DNA from: Mesostigma viride | Taxonomy: Eukaryota; Streptophyta; Mesostigmatophyceae; Mesostigmatales; Mesostigmataceae | Length of the DNA stretch: 40,000 nt | Reading direction: 5' to 3' | NCBI GenBank assembly: GCA_009746045.1 | Contig: RPFO01000153.1 | Span: 271,842 to 311,841, forward strand | Shown: one piece after another, positions 1 to 10,559 of the stretch | Numbering within the stretch: position 1 is the stretch's first letter | Layout: every line of letters starts with the position of its first letter | Position numbers and translations under genes: made by a program | The notes under the pieces: generated by a model | What the model saw: only the letters and a program-made list of their open reading frames with translations | What the model was told of the DNA's origin: nothing | Database searches by the model: none

Positions 1-354
1 GGATTTTGTAGAGAGACAACTTTGTATATTATCAAGGAGACAACTTTGTATATAAGATTAGAGTGAGATCAGCTAGTCTTCGCGGCTTAGTTCTAATGCA
101 CCCACCCCCATCAGTCCATGGAATACGTGCTCCTGCTCCAGATCCTTAATTAAGGCCAAAATGAGTCCCTTCCAAACAACGTTTGCACTTAGATAGTTAG
201 ACGAATTATGCCCGACGAAGCTGGAACTTAACAGCCACAATGAATTACGGTTGTTCAGACCTTGTACAACGCCTCAGGGCATTTGGAGCCCTGAATGGTA
301 ACAAATGCTAACAAGGTAGTGTTGCTATCAATAATGATTTTAAAAATTAATATG
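1..354. other. gene-free left edge
   Basis: No coding signal is visible. The first 55 bases contain a short direct repeat (GAGACAACTTTGTATA twice, near 15-30 and 38-53). From about 130 the sequence aligns by eye with 4215 onward, for example the shared stretch reading GACCTTGTACAA and CATTTGGAGCCCT, so this is the start of an old segmental duplication. Confidence 0.6.
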
Positions 355-361
355 ATGTCAT

Positions 362-521
362 TAATTAATTAATTAGTTATCAACATCACTCCGTTGGGAG
401 TAAATGTAGCACATATCCCTGAGAAGGGGCATATGGCTTTTAATACATTCTATGCTACTTCATGCAAGGGTGGGAATGTAAGCTACCCCTGCTCTAGGTG
501 CACCAGGGCACCTGCACCACC
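362..521 (-). mobile_element. 5'-truncated LINE-type 3' tail with TSD
   Basis: Read on the minus strand this is the end of a retroelement whose 3' UTR also ends the elements at 14700-14889 and 15690-15807 (shared pieces: GTGCACCTAGAGCA, CCCTTGCA, GCCATATGCCCC). The hairpin ACTCC-CAAC-GGAGT lies at 388-401 (minus), followed by a TTAA-type microsatellite tail down to 362. ATGTCAT flanks it at 355-361 and 522-528. The paralogous locus near 4440-4465 lacks the insert and reads through, so it serves as the empty site. This is a truncated insertion of target-primed type. Confidence 0.75.
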
Positions 522-800
522 ATGTCATATTACAACCAAAACTGGTCGTCATCATGCAAGCATCTGAAGCATGGTCGCAAAACTTCGTGTGCAAAATCTC
601 ATGTCATAAGGAGCCCAACATTATGACAATTGCCAGGCTTTGTAAAGATTTTTGATTTAACGATGACTACAGCACAAACAGTGAGCGAAACCCTGGTGCA
701 TGTGAATGCCTGAGTGGCGACTGTTCCTAACAGAATGCAAGATGTAAGGTAGACATTGCGAGTATGCCACAAATGTGTGATGTGCAGTGCACATGCATGT

Positions 801-857
801 GAGCTACCATGGTCCGGATTCTCCCGATTTCTGGCCTGCGCTGGTTGTCTCCTTGAT
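801..857. repeat. 57-bp dispersed repeat fragment
   Basis: Identical over all 57 bases to 33051-33107 and related to 16265-16315 and 25064-25114. The paralogous duplication copy (around 4790-4815) lacks it, so it is an insertion. ATGT on both sides (797-800 and 856-859) may be a short target duplication. Confidence 0.65.
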
Positions 858-1947
858 GTATACCCCATGACACCATACTTCTAAACTACTTAAGAACCTT
901 GGCACATTGCAAAATGGGAAAGAAAGCTGAACAATACATGCAACATCACTCACTAACACAGCCATGTGATTGCTACCAACACGTACCATGTACATCCTGT
1001 GTGAAATTATTGGCAACGACACGCCAAGCAAACGCCAAGGTATAGTATAACTGCGACAGGCTGGCACATGTCACCTGGCATCCACGTATGCTCACCCCAA
1101 GGCATTGGCATATCCCCATGTCTATATCCGTTGCCCTTTGTGCGTACCGAGTCACCCATGCAGTCACCCACCCATGCATCCACCTGGCCCACCCACACAA
1201 GTACTCATACACTTGCGCACCTGAGTACCCAGCCACCCACTGGTCCACCCACCCGGTGACCCAGCCAGCCAGCCACGCACCTACTAAACCAACCTATCTA
1301 ACCACTCGTGCACCCAGGCACCCAGCCACATACCCACCCACTGGGACATCCACCCACCCAGCTAGCCACATATGCAATCTACCCACCTAGGCAATAAGGA
1401 GGCATTCACCCATCCTTTTATCCAGGCACCCATTACTAAAACCACGCAGCCACCTAACCACCCAGCCAGCTGGCCCCATGTGTGCCCACCAGGCCGCCCA
1501 CCCCTGACCCACCCACGCCCCTTCCCACTCGACCACTCTTTCCCCCCATACCCTTATACCCACCGACCTGCACCCACTCACCCTCACACATCCACATCCT
1601 CTCAGCCAGTCACCCACCCATCTCACCCCTAACATGCACAGCCCTCCACCCGCGCTAGGTGAGTCGATCCCAACTACAAAACCACCCACCCACCCATATC
1701 CGTGCACCCACCCACCCATCTACCTTCCCCATCGCTCACCCCACCCACTTCTAATCACAGCTACACATCCACCCGCCACAAACCAACGGTGCAAATCCTC
1801 CAGCCCATGCAACAGTTTCACTCAGGCATCCAACAATGCACCCACCTAGGAGTTCCCAAACCCCGTCGATCCCCCAGCCACCTGGCGATTCACTTATAAG
1901 CAACCACCCTTGCACCCATCCACCCACCATAACCACCCACCCACCCG

Positions 1948-2140
1948 CCCTCCCTCCCCCCTCCTCCCTCCCTCCCCCCTCCCTCCCTCCCTCCCTCCCT
2001 CCTCCCTCCCTCCCTCCCTCCCTCCCTCCCTCCCTCCCTCCCTCCCTCCCTCCCTCCCTCCCTCCCTCCCTCCCTCCCTCCCTCCCTCCCTCCCTCCTCC
2101 CTCCCTCCCTCCCTCCCTCCCTCCCTCCCTCCCTCCTCCC
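1948..2140. repeat. (CCTC)n microsatellite
   Basis: About 190 bases of nearly pure CCCT/CCTC repeat with occasional CCTCCCTC phase shifts. It is absent from the paralogous copy at about 5930-5950, where the sequences on either side are close to joined. The minus strand is (GAGG)n with G-runs of three. All long open frames here are repeat artefacts. Confidence 0.9.
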
Positions 2141-2185
2141 GCCACCCCACCCACCCACCCTCTCCAACTGCATGTGGACTGCCTC

Positions 2186-3100
2186 TCCCAGCGACTCGGC
2201 CAGCCGTTTGAGTGTGTTTGGGCCATATGCTGATGCCCATGGATATTACGCGCGCCATCAACCAGGCAACACCAGTGACACTTGAGCTCCTTGTTATCCT
2301 TCTCATCGGATGTACTGACGACACCCTGCACAATTACAGCTCACAAGGCAACTAACATGCTGGAGGAACGCATCCGCCGCAGTGGACGTCAGTAACGGAT
2401 GTTGCAATGTTGCTGGAGGGAGGTCAATCGACCGCACCCGTACATACAAGGGGCAATTATTGATGCGTCATACCCAAAACAGGAAGAAAATGTGGCACAA
2501 CTAACCTTGCCATCAACATGGATGGACGGAGTTGGAGACCAACTGCAGCGCGGCATTCGCAAGGGCACAGGCTGTGTTGTTCAGCAGGTCCACCGCTGGA
2601 CTGCCCGATGCCGAGTCCAGGTTCTTCCTTACACAAACTCTCCACAAGCGTGATTGTCGCGTCCTTGGCTGCCAACTGCGGAAAGGAGGCCAGTGCTCGC
2701 TTCAGCAGGAACTCGGCAATTGCAATCACGGTGGGCCCTGGCACGATTTGCAGGCCTACACATGCTTGCCCCGCATGTGCCTCCCCCACGTGTGCATCCA
2801 CCGCAGTTGACGTGCTCGCTCGCAGCTCCCACTACCGCTGGCTTCGTTGCCATGTTCCTCCACCCGTTGCCTCTTGCATCTTAGCTGTTCCTCGCGCTTC
2901 TCCGCAGCCTCTCTTTCCCTCTCTTCCTCTCTCTTTTCTGCTGCCGTTCATGCCTTGCTCCAGATATAGATGTGGCTGCTTAGGCGTTCAATCTGCATCA
3001 CAGAATTGGACGATATGCACGTCAAAGGAAAGCCAACCAAGCAGCAACATTACCAACAATGTAGCGGGAGGGTCAGTGCAGAGGCCAGCAACATAACTGC
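2186..3100 (-). other. unassigned region with weak minus-strand ORF
   Basis: The best open frame is on the minus strand, 2801 to 2457 (114 codons). It has a normal-looking amino acid mix, including the segment AIAEFLLKRALASFPQLAAK, which could be an alpha-helical exon. A second possible minus exon near 2170-2235 reads NTLKRLAESLGEAVHMQ. I recognise no family and the splice joins are uncertain. Overlapping plus-strand frames (2518-3096) look compositional. This could be a decayed or intron-containing gene, and I do not assign a function. Confidence 0.25.
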
Positions 3101-3158
3101 CTTAGTCTTGTACTCCTACCATACACATTAGGGAAGACTGCTGGCATGGCAGCCTGCA

Positions 3159-3416
3159 TCACAGCAATGAATTGCCGCCAACTAAAATAAGAGAGTGACT
3201 CACCGCTACTCTTCCCTGAAGCCGACTGGTCACACCTCCATTGTGGCGTTGTTTTACCACTTTAACGCTCTTCCACAGCGTGCGATTTTGTTGATGCCAT
3301 TTTCTCAATTCCTGTAGCATATATTTTGCCCCCGCCGCACGCTTCCATGGGTTGCCATGTACATCATACTTTGCTGATGCTGCAGAGAAGTCAAGCGGTT
3401 CTTTGCATTCCCTCAC
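3159..3416 (-). other. weak 85-codon ORF, function unknown
   Basis: A minus-strand frame with a basic segment (MLQELRKWHQQNRTLWKSVK) that looks more protein-like than its neighbours. No domain is recognised and no conserved neighbour supports it. It may be an exon of an unrecognised gene or chance. Confidence 0.2.
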
Positions 3417-3482
3417 CTGTATTCAACGGCAACGCCAAAACGGAATGCCAACGAATGCGGAGCGGGGGAACAAGGCATAAAG

Positions 3483-3699
3483 CAACGCATGGTGAACCGG
3501 CAGATGCTGAGGCAGACACGACAATGCACTGGGTGCATGGCAACCATGTGAACACTGATGGTAGCACTCACATGCCTAACAAGCATTTTCTTTGTTTCCC
3601 CTGGGTTAGAGTGTAAGGCCTATGCCAACCAAGGTAAACAACAAAACAACACATCCTAAACTGCCCTAACTGACATGGGCAACAAACATGGCCAATGGA
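3483..3699 (+). repeat. 217-bp direct repeat, unit 1
   Basis: Matches 3836-4052 at a constant offset of 353 bases, with only scattered substitutions and no length change. It begins CAACGCATGGTGAACCGGCA and ends near ATGGCCAATGGA. Both units have an open frame ending in the same residues (NKHFLCFPWVRV), but the units are noncoding-like otherwise. Confidence 0.85.
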
Positions 3700-3835
3700 G
3701 GACAAGGAACCAAGTAGGATCATCCAACAGGATCATGGTATTATGGCAGCTTGCATGCAGTAAATTACATCAAGCATGGTTGGCTCAGCACATTGAAGTA
3801 TTGTCACATCATTAGAACAAGGGAAAGTCAGAAAT

Positions 3836-4052
3836 CAACGCATGGTGAACCGGCAGATGATGAGGCAGACACGACAATGCACTTGGTGCATGGCAACTAT
3901 GTGAACACTGATGGTAGCATTCACATGCCTAACAAGCATTTTCTCTGTTTCCCCTGGGTTAGAGTGTAAGGCCTATGCCAACCCAGCTAAACAACAAAAC
4001 AACACATCCTAAACTGCGCTAACTGACATGGGCAACAAACATGGCCAATGGA
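3836..4052 (+). repeat. 217-bp direct repeat, unit 2
   Basis: Second unit of the pair with 3483-3699, separated from it by 136 bases. Differences are single-base, for example GCTGAGG versus GATGAGG. Confidence 0.85.
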
Positions 4053-4214
4053 CACAACACCTTGAAATGGCCTTTTTTTTACATAAATTATGGCCCATGG
4101 CAAGTTTATTGTCCGATTGACCTAGGATTGGATCCCACCACTCCCCGGGATGTGTCTGGCTAGTGGTGGAGTAGTTGAGTCAAAATGTTAAGTTTACATG
4201 GTACTCCCTGCTTA

Positions 4215-5985
4215 AGTTAACTCCAGATCCAAGGCCAAAACTGGCCACCTAAACCACTTGCACTTGCATAGAAACAATAGTTGATCTCAGATTATGCTGT
4301 AACTTTGCAGTGGTGATGAATAATAGTTGTTCTGACCTTGTACAAAGTTCTACGCCATTTGGAGCCCTAGTTGGTGACAAATGCTAGCAAAATTTTGCTA
4401 GCATTTGTCATTAATGGCCATTTAAAATCAATATTTAACCCAAATAATGTCAGAATGCCACCAAAACTTATTGCCATCATGCCAGCACCTGAAGCAAGGT
4501 CTCAACAAGTCATGAGCAGAAATTCAGATCATGCAGAGCCCAAAATGGTGACATTTGCCAGCAATTGTCACCATTTTTTGCTTTTTTACCCACAATTTTA
4601 ACAACATTACCCACCAAAACATTCTCCAAGCTGGGGCGCATCATTTAAATCTTTGCAGGCAACTCAAGAATGACTAGTACAAACAGTGTGCAAAACCTTG
4701 GTGCATGTGAATGCCTGAGTGGTGACCATTGCTAGCAGAATCCATCATGTAAGGTAGGCATTGCCAGTATGCCACAAAGCTGTGATGTGCAGTGCATGTC
4801 CATATGTATACCCCATGACACCGTGCCTCTAAACTACTTGGCACATTGCAAAATGGGAAGGAAAGGTGAATAATACATGCCACATCACTAACACAGCCAT
4901 TTGAATGCTACCAACACGCACCATGCATGATATACACTGCGTGTACAGTAATACATGTCGAGAATATGCCGAGCGAGCATATCAAGGTGCAGTGACCCCA
5001 ACGCTGGCACATGTCACCTGGCATCCACGTATGCTCACATGATATGGCATTGGCATATCCCATGTCTCCATCTCTTGCACTTTGTGCGCACCAAGCCACC
5101 CATGCAGTCGCCCACCCATGCAGCCACCTGGCCACCCACCCACACAACTGCTCACACACTCGCGCGCCCGTGCACCCAGACAGCCACCTGTCCTCCCACC
5201 CAGTGACCCACCCACCAAGCCAGCCGCGCACGTGCTTACCCAACTTATACAACCATGCGTGCACCTAGGCACCCAACCACCTACCAACCCACTTGGACAT
5301 CCACCCACCCACCAAGGCACCTGCGCAACCCACACACCAACTAGGTAATAAGCAGGCATTCCCCCATCCAATGAGCCAACCACCCAACCACCCAACCACC
5401 TAAACACCCAGCCAGCTGGCCCCATATGCACCCGTCCGGCCACCCACAGTTGACCCACCCACGCACCTACCCACTCAACCATTCACTGCCCCCACACCCT
5501 TATACCCACTGACCCACCCACTGACCCACCCACACATGCATTTTCTCAGCCAGCACCCCGGCACCTACCTCACCCCAAACCTGCACAGCCCTTCACCCGT
5601 GATAGGTGAGTCGGTCCCAACCATAAACCCATCCACGCATCCATATCTGTGCGCCCACCCGTCCATCTACCCGTCCCTTCGCCCACCCACCCACATCTAG
5701 TCATCTACACATCCACCAGCCACCAGCCACCAATGGCCCACCCACCAACCCACACACACACATACATCCCTAACCAACCAACCACCAACACACCACCCTC
5801 AAAAACGTGCAGTTGTTTCACTCATGCATCCAACAACCCACCCACTTCAAAGTCCCCAAAGCCTATCATCACCCAGCCACCTGGGCATCTGCCAATAACC
5901 GACCGCCCTTGCACTCATCCACCCACCATGACCAGCCAGCCAGCCACCCACCCTCTCCAACTGCCTGTGCTCCCACCTACGCAGC
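4215..5985. repeat. diverged segmental duplication, copy B
   Basis: Counterpart of 130-2185. It lacks the three insertions seen in copy A and so represents the pre-insertion state. It has its own novelty, a 34-bp perfect palindrome at 4376-4409. From 5080 it is CCACC-rich with strong C over G skew. No gene is credible here. Confidence 0.75.
4376..4409. repeat. 34-bp perfect palindrome
   Basis: Each 17-base arm is GACAAATGCTAGCAAAA or its exact reverse complement, with no spacer. Copy A has only the left arm in diverged form (ACAAATGCTAACAA near 300-314), so the right arm arose after the segmental duplication. Confidence 0.9.
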
Positions 5986-7129
5986 CAGCCATTTACCAAA
6001 GCATCCACCTATCAGCCACCCACCTGCCATTGAACCCACCCACGCCTAGGCATCCCTTGAAGCATCTATAGCCCAAGCCTCCCACCCAAGGCTCTCTGGG
6101 CAATCAAACAACCAAACAACCAATCACCCAGCTATACAACCACCTAACCACCTAACCACTCAACAACACAATCACCGAACCACCTAACTACCCAACACCC
6201 AAACCAGCCAGGCATGTGCCCGCCTCGCATGCCCTCACCATTGCAACACCCCATACACGCCCCGCTCACCTAGCCAGCCACACACCCAGCCAGTCTCCTG
6301 CTCAACTCACGCATGAAGGCAATATCAGCCATGCATGGCCTCACCTTGCATCACTTGCATTGCCTGGTTAATTTGCATGAGACAGCTTCCATCTCATTGT
6401 CAGCAACTGAAAAGGCTCTTTCTTCACAGTTATGAATAAGCTACAACGTTGGAAACGTTCTCCCATCCCTCTTTAAAACAGTCTTTAAATCAGAAAGACA
6501 AGGGCAAATCTCTGGACAAGGTGGCAATAACCACTGCACCATGCTCTTGAGAAAGTCTTAACAACCCAGCTTTCTACCCTTTTAGAAGCTGCCTTGCGTT
6601 AGCAACGATTCTGGGCCCTCTGGCTCGCTCACCTGGCTTAATCTGCGCTTCTTTATGGCTGCCGGGATATGCGAAGCTTGGGCCGAGGGTGTCGTGGCGA
6701 GGTCGTCTGCCCGACTCATCACTTCTCGAAACCGCACTGCCGACTAATAAAAACGATGCCCCCCTTTGCCTTTTGTATCTGGCGTCAAAAGAACAATGAA
6801 CTCGCTTGGAAACACTGTCGCAAAGAGCTTCCTACAGGCATTATAAGCAATTTTCGCAGCTTTTACCGCACTTACTGCACATCCGGAAGACCATTAGCGG
6901 CCTTCGCGCGGAATCTTGGGCACGCCATATCTTCTGCTGGCTCATTGCCGCAGGCTGGCAGTATAGGAAGGTCGGGCATAGCCTAAAGAGCTGATTATCT
7001 GACGACAAAGATATGCATTGCATGAAGCAAGAAACAGACGGATTTCGCACCCCCATATTTATTCACGTCAATGCCGGACAATTAAAAGCGAAACTCAAAA
7101 AACGAAAACACTAACGTTTTCGGGAATAT
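5986..7129. other. gene-free stretch
   Basis: The first part continues the AACC/CACC-rich simple sequence to about 6310. From 6310 to 7129 the composition is ordinary. Short open frames (6669-6986 plus, 6841-7056 minus) overlap each other on opposite strands and show no recognisable motif. Confidence 0.4.
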
Positions 7130-7490
7130 TATAACGAACAAGCTGAGCTGCCAGCTATGTCGCGGTTTACGATCCAGTTAACGATAACGGCTCCGTAACC
7201 ACCCCAGTGCCTAATATTGGGGCAGCTATGGCGCCGTAACCACTACCTGACCCGTCCCGTATACCCCAACGTAACCTGAACCGAAGCCGTTCACGCCCCC
7301 GTAAACATGACCGGCCCAGTTACTGGGCCGTACCGAATCTCGGGGCCAATATTCCGAATGGTACCGTAACCGGTCCGGTAACCCAAACCGCCAACGAATA
7401 CGGACCCGTAACCTGGCCCGTCGAAGTTACCGGGCAGGTTACGGGGGCGTCGAAGTTACCGGACAGGTTACGGGGGCTTCAAATTAACTC
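7130..7490. repeat. GTAAC/GTTAC-rich patch
   Basis: CCGTAAC or its complement GTTACGG recurs about ten times. A near-perfect tandem pair of about 29 bases begins GTCGAAGTTACCGG (from about 7423 and again from about 7451). An inverted partner GTAACCTGGCCCG precedes it at about 7409. No coding signal. Confidence 0.6.
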
Positions 7491-7596
7491 CTAGTGTGAT
7501 TCAGGGATAGGCGGGGCATCAGCCAGCAGAAGCCGGTTGAAGACGTCGAGAAGAAACTGCATGAGCGCCGCCAGCTGGCCGGGTGCATGGGGGGAG

Positions 7597-8183
7597 CTAG
7601 TCGGCGGGACCAACGGCAGCGTAGAAGCGGAGCTGGTGTGCGGCGGTGCGTAACTTGATCTCCGTGAGCGGCGGCATCTCCTCAGCGGATCGATCGGCCA
7701 AGGTCATCTCCGTAAGAGGGGGGTACGATGTGTAGCCCGACTTGGCGGCCGGTGGCGTGGGCAGGGCCGGGACACCGGCCCGACGCCGGCGGCCGGACGG
7801 GCCGCCGCCAACGGGCCAAGCGGCGGGGGGGGGGTGCCAGGGGGCACCAAGCAGCCGAGACTGGGATCGAGGAGTACCTAAGGTCCAGCTGCTGTTGCGC
7901 CGAGCCGTGCCGGACAATATGTCCGGCGCGCTGGCTGTGCCGGCGCCACCGGCGGGCCGTTGGGCGTGACGCAGGCGAATCCAAGCATACTTGCCGCGCT
8001 GGTCGTCAAGGTGGTACTCGCGGATGTGGAGGTCCTCCCGCTCGGCAGTCGCCTGCCGGATGCATGGCCGATCGGTGGCATTCCACCTTGAGGACGGAGG
8101 CGCGTTGTGGGTGGGGCCGCGGTTGTCACGCAGGGCTTGCCTGGCCTGGATGACAGCAGGGAGCTGATGCAGGCTGGTGAATT
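7597..8183 (-). other. weak ~195-codon open frame, no clear start
   Basis: The minus strand stays open from about 8183 down to a stop at 7597. The upstream half has a protein-like composition (AVIQARQALRDNRG; EREDLHIREYHLDDQRGKYA) and the downstream half is Pro/Gly/Arg-rich. There is no good start codon upstream, because an in-frame TAA lies just before it, so this would be an exon or a remnant. No family is recognised. Plus-strand frames over the same bases look like GC artefacts. Confidence 0.25.
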
Positions 8184-9219
8184 AACCGGGGCGGGCGCCG
8201 GGGGGGCTGTAGGGTCCCGGCTGCAGGCAGCTCATGCCATGCCGCAGTGCGAGGTGCCGGAGGGTGGCAGCTGGGCCGGCGGCGGTCGACCGGTCAGCTG
8301 GGTGTGGCAGCCAGGGAGGTCCAGCGCGGCGACTAACGCCTCCGCGGCGCGCTTATGGGGCCGCGAGCTTGTCGGGGAAGCCTCCATCCCTGGCAAGGCT
8401 TTGTCAGATTCAGTTTCTCAAGCAACTATAGTTTCTGCGAATCAGGTGGGGCCACGTGACAGTCTACGGAAGTGCGAGGGGAAGCGCAGGCGGATGCGGG
8501 CGGTTACAAGGCGGTGATCTGAACGCACCACTGGCAGGGGGGTCTCGTGTGGAGCGGACAGCTGAGCTAGTACAGATCCTTGGTGGCGCTGCGTGCTACT
8601 GACAACAATTAGTCAAGGCAGCATTGCACATGCAGCGCCCACATTTTAGAGTAGCTGCCCGTGGGCATGCATGTACACAACCTCTGTGCAAGGCCCGTGA
8701 GCTCAAGTCTATGGCTGCTGCCTCTGCTGCAACCCAAGCCACCTTGCTGGAATTAAAGGCGGCCATGGCCATTTCCCCCCCCAAGCGGGTCACGTTCGCG
8801 GACGCGGCGGGCAAGAACCTGGATGCCATAGTCGCCCAGGCGGCTAAGACGGCTGCCTCTGCAGTCGCGTCACAGAATTAACTCTTCAACCGTCTGGACT
8901 GGAACCACCGAAACGGACTGAGTTTGGGTATCTTTGTGCGCCTGAGAGTAACTAGCCAAATAACATTTTCTGGCCCACCCTTGGAACCAAGCATGCTTTT
9001 ATATCAAATAATGTTTGGGAAATTTGGTTGGTCACATATCTATGCCCCATGCATGCTATAAATAGCCCCCCCCCCAGGGGGGTACGGTGCACATGGGGTT
9101 GGAGACATATATAATGCATTATAGACCATTTACACAAATCAGGTGGCCCTGGCCTTTTAAAGGCAGTTTATTAGAATCACAGGCATGCCATCAATGCATT
9201 CACAGCATGAAATGTCACA
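8184..9219. other. region without recognised gene
   Basis: An 85-codon plus-strand frame at 8624-8881 contains SPPKRVTFADAAGKNLDAIV and could be an exon or retroelement remnant, but nothing fixes its identity. From 8900 the sequence becomes AT-richer with no coding signal. A C10 run lies near 9067. Confidence 0.3.
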
Positions 9220-9235
9220 GAACTGCACATGCTAG

Positions 9236-9301
9236 CTAGCAAACAGCCCAAAATAGCTCAGACCGTTATAACGGTGCAAGCTATTTTGGGACGGTTGCTA
9301 G
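9236..9301. repeat. long imperfect hairpin
   Basis: Arms 9236-9258 and 9279-9301 match at 20 of 23 positions (CTAGCAA...CCAAAATAGCT and its complement). The loop contains a perfect 14-base palindrome, ACCGTTATAACGGT, at 9262-9275. It could be a miniature inverted-repeat remnant or a fold in an RNA. Confidence 0.75.
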
Positions 9302-10007
9302 AACTGCCGTATAGGTTTCCTATCCCAAAGTGGCACAAAACAACTAGATGGCCACAAAAGCAATGCCAACACCATGTCCAGCATATAAGACACAAGCTCA
9401 TGCTATACAATAGGTGTAAGGCTCATATCAAGGCCTAAAGCGCGCGTACAAAGGGTGGCAAGGAGCTACATCACTAACACACCCAATGAACGACAAAACA
9501 CCTCTATGTTCTTGGAAACAATGAATAAAACAATAGGAATAAGTTGGTATAATGCTCCCATGCAAACAGGTTATGGGTATCTCCACGATTTTCACATGCA
9601 ATGGATGCAAAACAAGAAGGTGGGCGTTGGCCAGCAAAACAAGAAGCCACGCCTAACACTGGTCAGAAAAGAACTTGTCTCGGGGTGCTTGACCAAGGAA
9701 AAGCATTGGGTAATCAACGTTACCATATTAGTGACCGATAACAATCGTTACCTCGCTATTTCCGTTGCTGCATCAGCTAACGGTGACCAAACATGGTCCA
9801 AAATCTGCTTGACCTGATGGTATTCCCCAACCATGACAAGCCGATGCGTAGAGGCAGCAAAACAACAAAAAGACAATCACAACCCTCGGTAATAACTCGG
9901 ATATTAGCTTTAAACGATAATACAACTATATACGGCTAATAGAGCACGCTTGGAGGCTAGAACGTACCAGGTCGGTACAGCAGATTACCTTTCTTGCGCG
10001 AGCCAGC
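9302..10007 (+). other. unassigned region left of the tandem duplication
   Basis: A 120-codon plus-strand frame (9455-9817) has no recognised motif. Nothing else is supported up to the start of the duplicated unit at 10008. Confidence 0.3.
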
Positions 10008-10010
10008 ACG

Positions 10011-10500
10011 CCAGAGTAATGGACGTAGCCTCGAGCCTTTACTGGCTGCCAATGCTAATAAATCTTGTTGGGAACAACGTACTAAATTGATCGATGCGCA
10101 GATGTCTGGGAAAATTCGGCCTAGCAACATGCAGCACTCGCACCATCACTGCCTGGCCGCTAACGTCATTTGCTGCGCCGACCAGCACCCCGAGACCCAT
10201 CTACGTATCTCCGAACCTTCCATGGCTAGGGATATTCAATTTTTAGGATCTAAGAATCATGCCTACAAAATTTGAGTCCAATACGTCAAGCCATTCTCTC
10301 GTACCAGTCAGTTCTTTGCACCGCCATAGCCGTGCGCGTCAATATTTTTCCTGCACGTCGGTCCCGTTGGACCATGGTACCCCCCTAACTTTGCTCAAGC
10401 ATATCTCCCTGGCCAGGTGTCCAAAGTACGGTCTGAAGTGCTCTACGGAAAGCTGACGTCTAGATCTTTCGATCCCCCCAGGTTTGACCGTTAAATTATT
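10011..10500 (+). other. start of the duplicated unit, unassigned
   Basis: A plus-strand frame (about 10008-10273, ending in HAYKI) is open with a varied composition. It is followed by a second short frame (10259-10456). I recognise neither. They may be remnants of a retroelement 5' region lying before the ORF1 relic. The same sequence is at 18813-19302. Confidence 0.2.
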
Positions 10501-10559
10501 ATTGGCGCGGCGCCTGGTAGGCGCACAAACTCAGTCCGTTAGAGTGGTAGGACTTCAAC

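Larger units (their letters stand above)
130..2185. repeat. diverged segmental duplication, copy A
   Basis: This block is collinear with 4215-5985. Shared landmarks in order are GACCTTGTACAA, CATTTGGAGCCCT, GGTGCATGTGAATGCCTGAG, TATACCCCATGACACC, GCACATTGCAAAATGGGA, GCTGGCACATGTCACCTGGC and CCCACCCTCTCCAACTGC. Copy A differs by three gains: a LINE tail (362-521), a 57-bp insertion (801-857) and a (CCTC)n expansion (1948-2140). Divergence is substantial, so the duplication is old. Much of its second half is CCACC/CACCCA-type sequence with very few G on the plus strand. Open frames through it are low-complexity and not credible genes. Confidence 0.75.

Noticed and set aside
1751-2333. Several 110-150 codon frames rich in Gly/Arg/Glu or Pro/Ser/Leu
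   Set aside because: They are translations of the (CCTC)n microsatellite and neighbouring CACC repeats in all frames.
9236-9301. tRNA A-box (TAGCTCAG) at 9253
   Set aside because: No B-box or cloverleaf follows; the motif is part of the hairpin arm.
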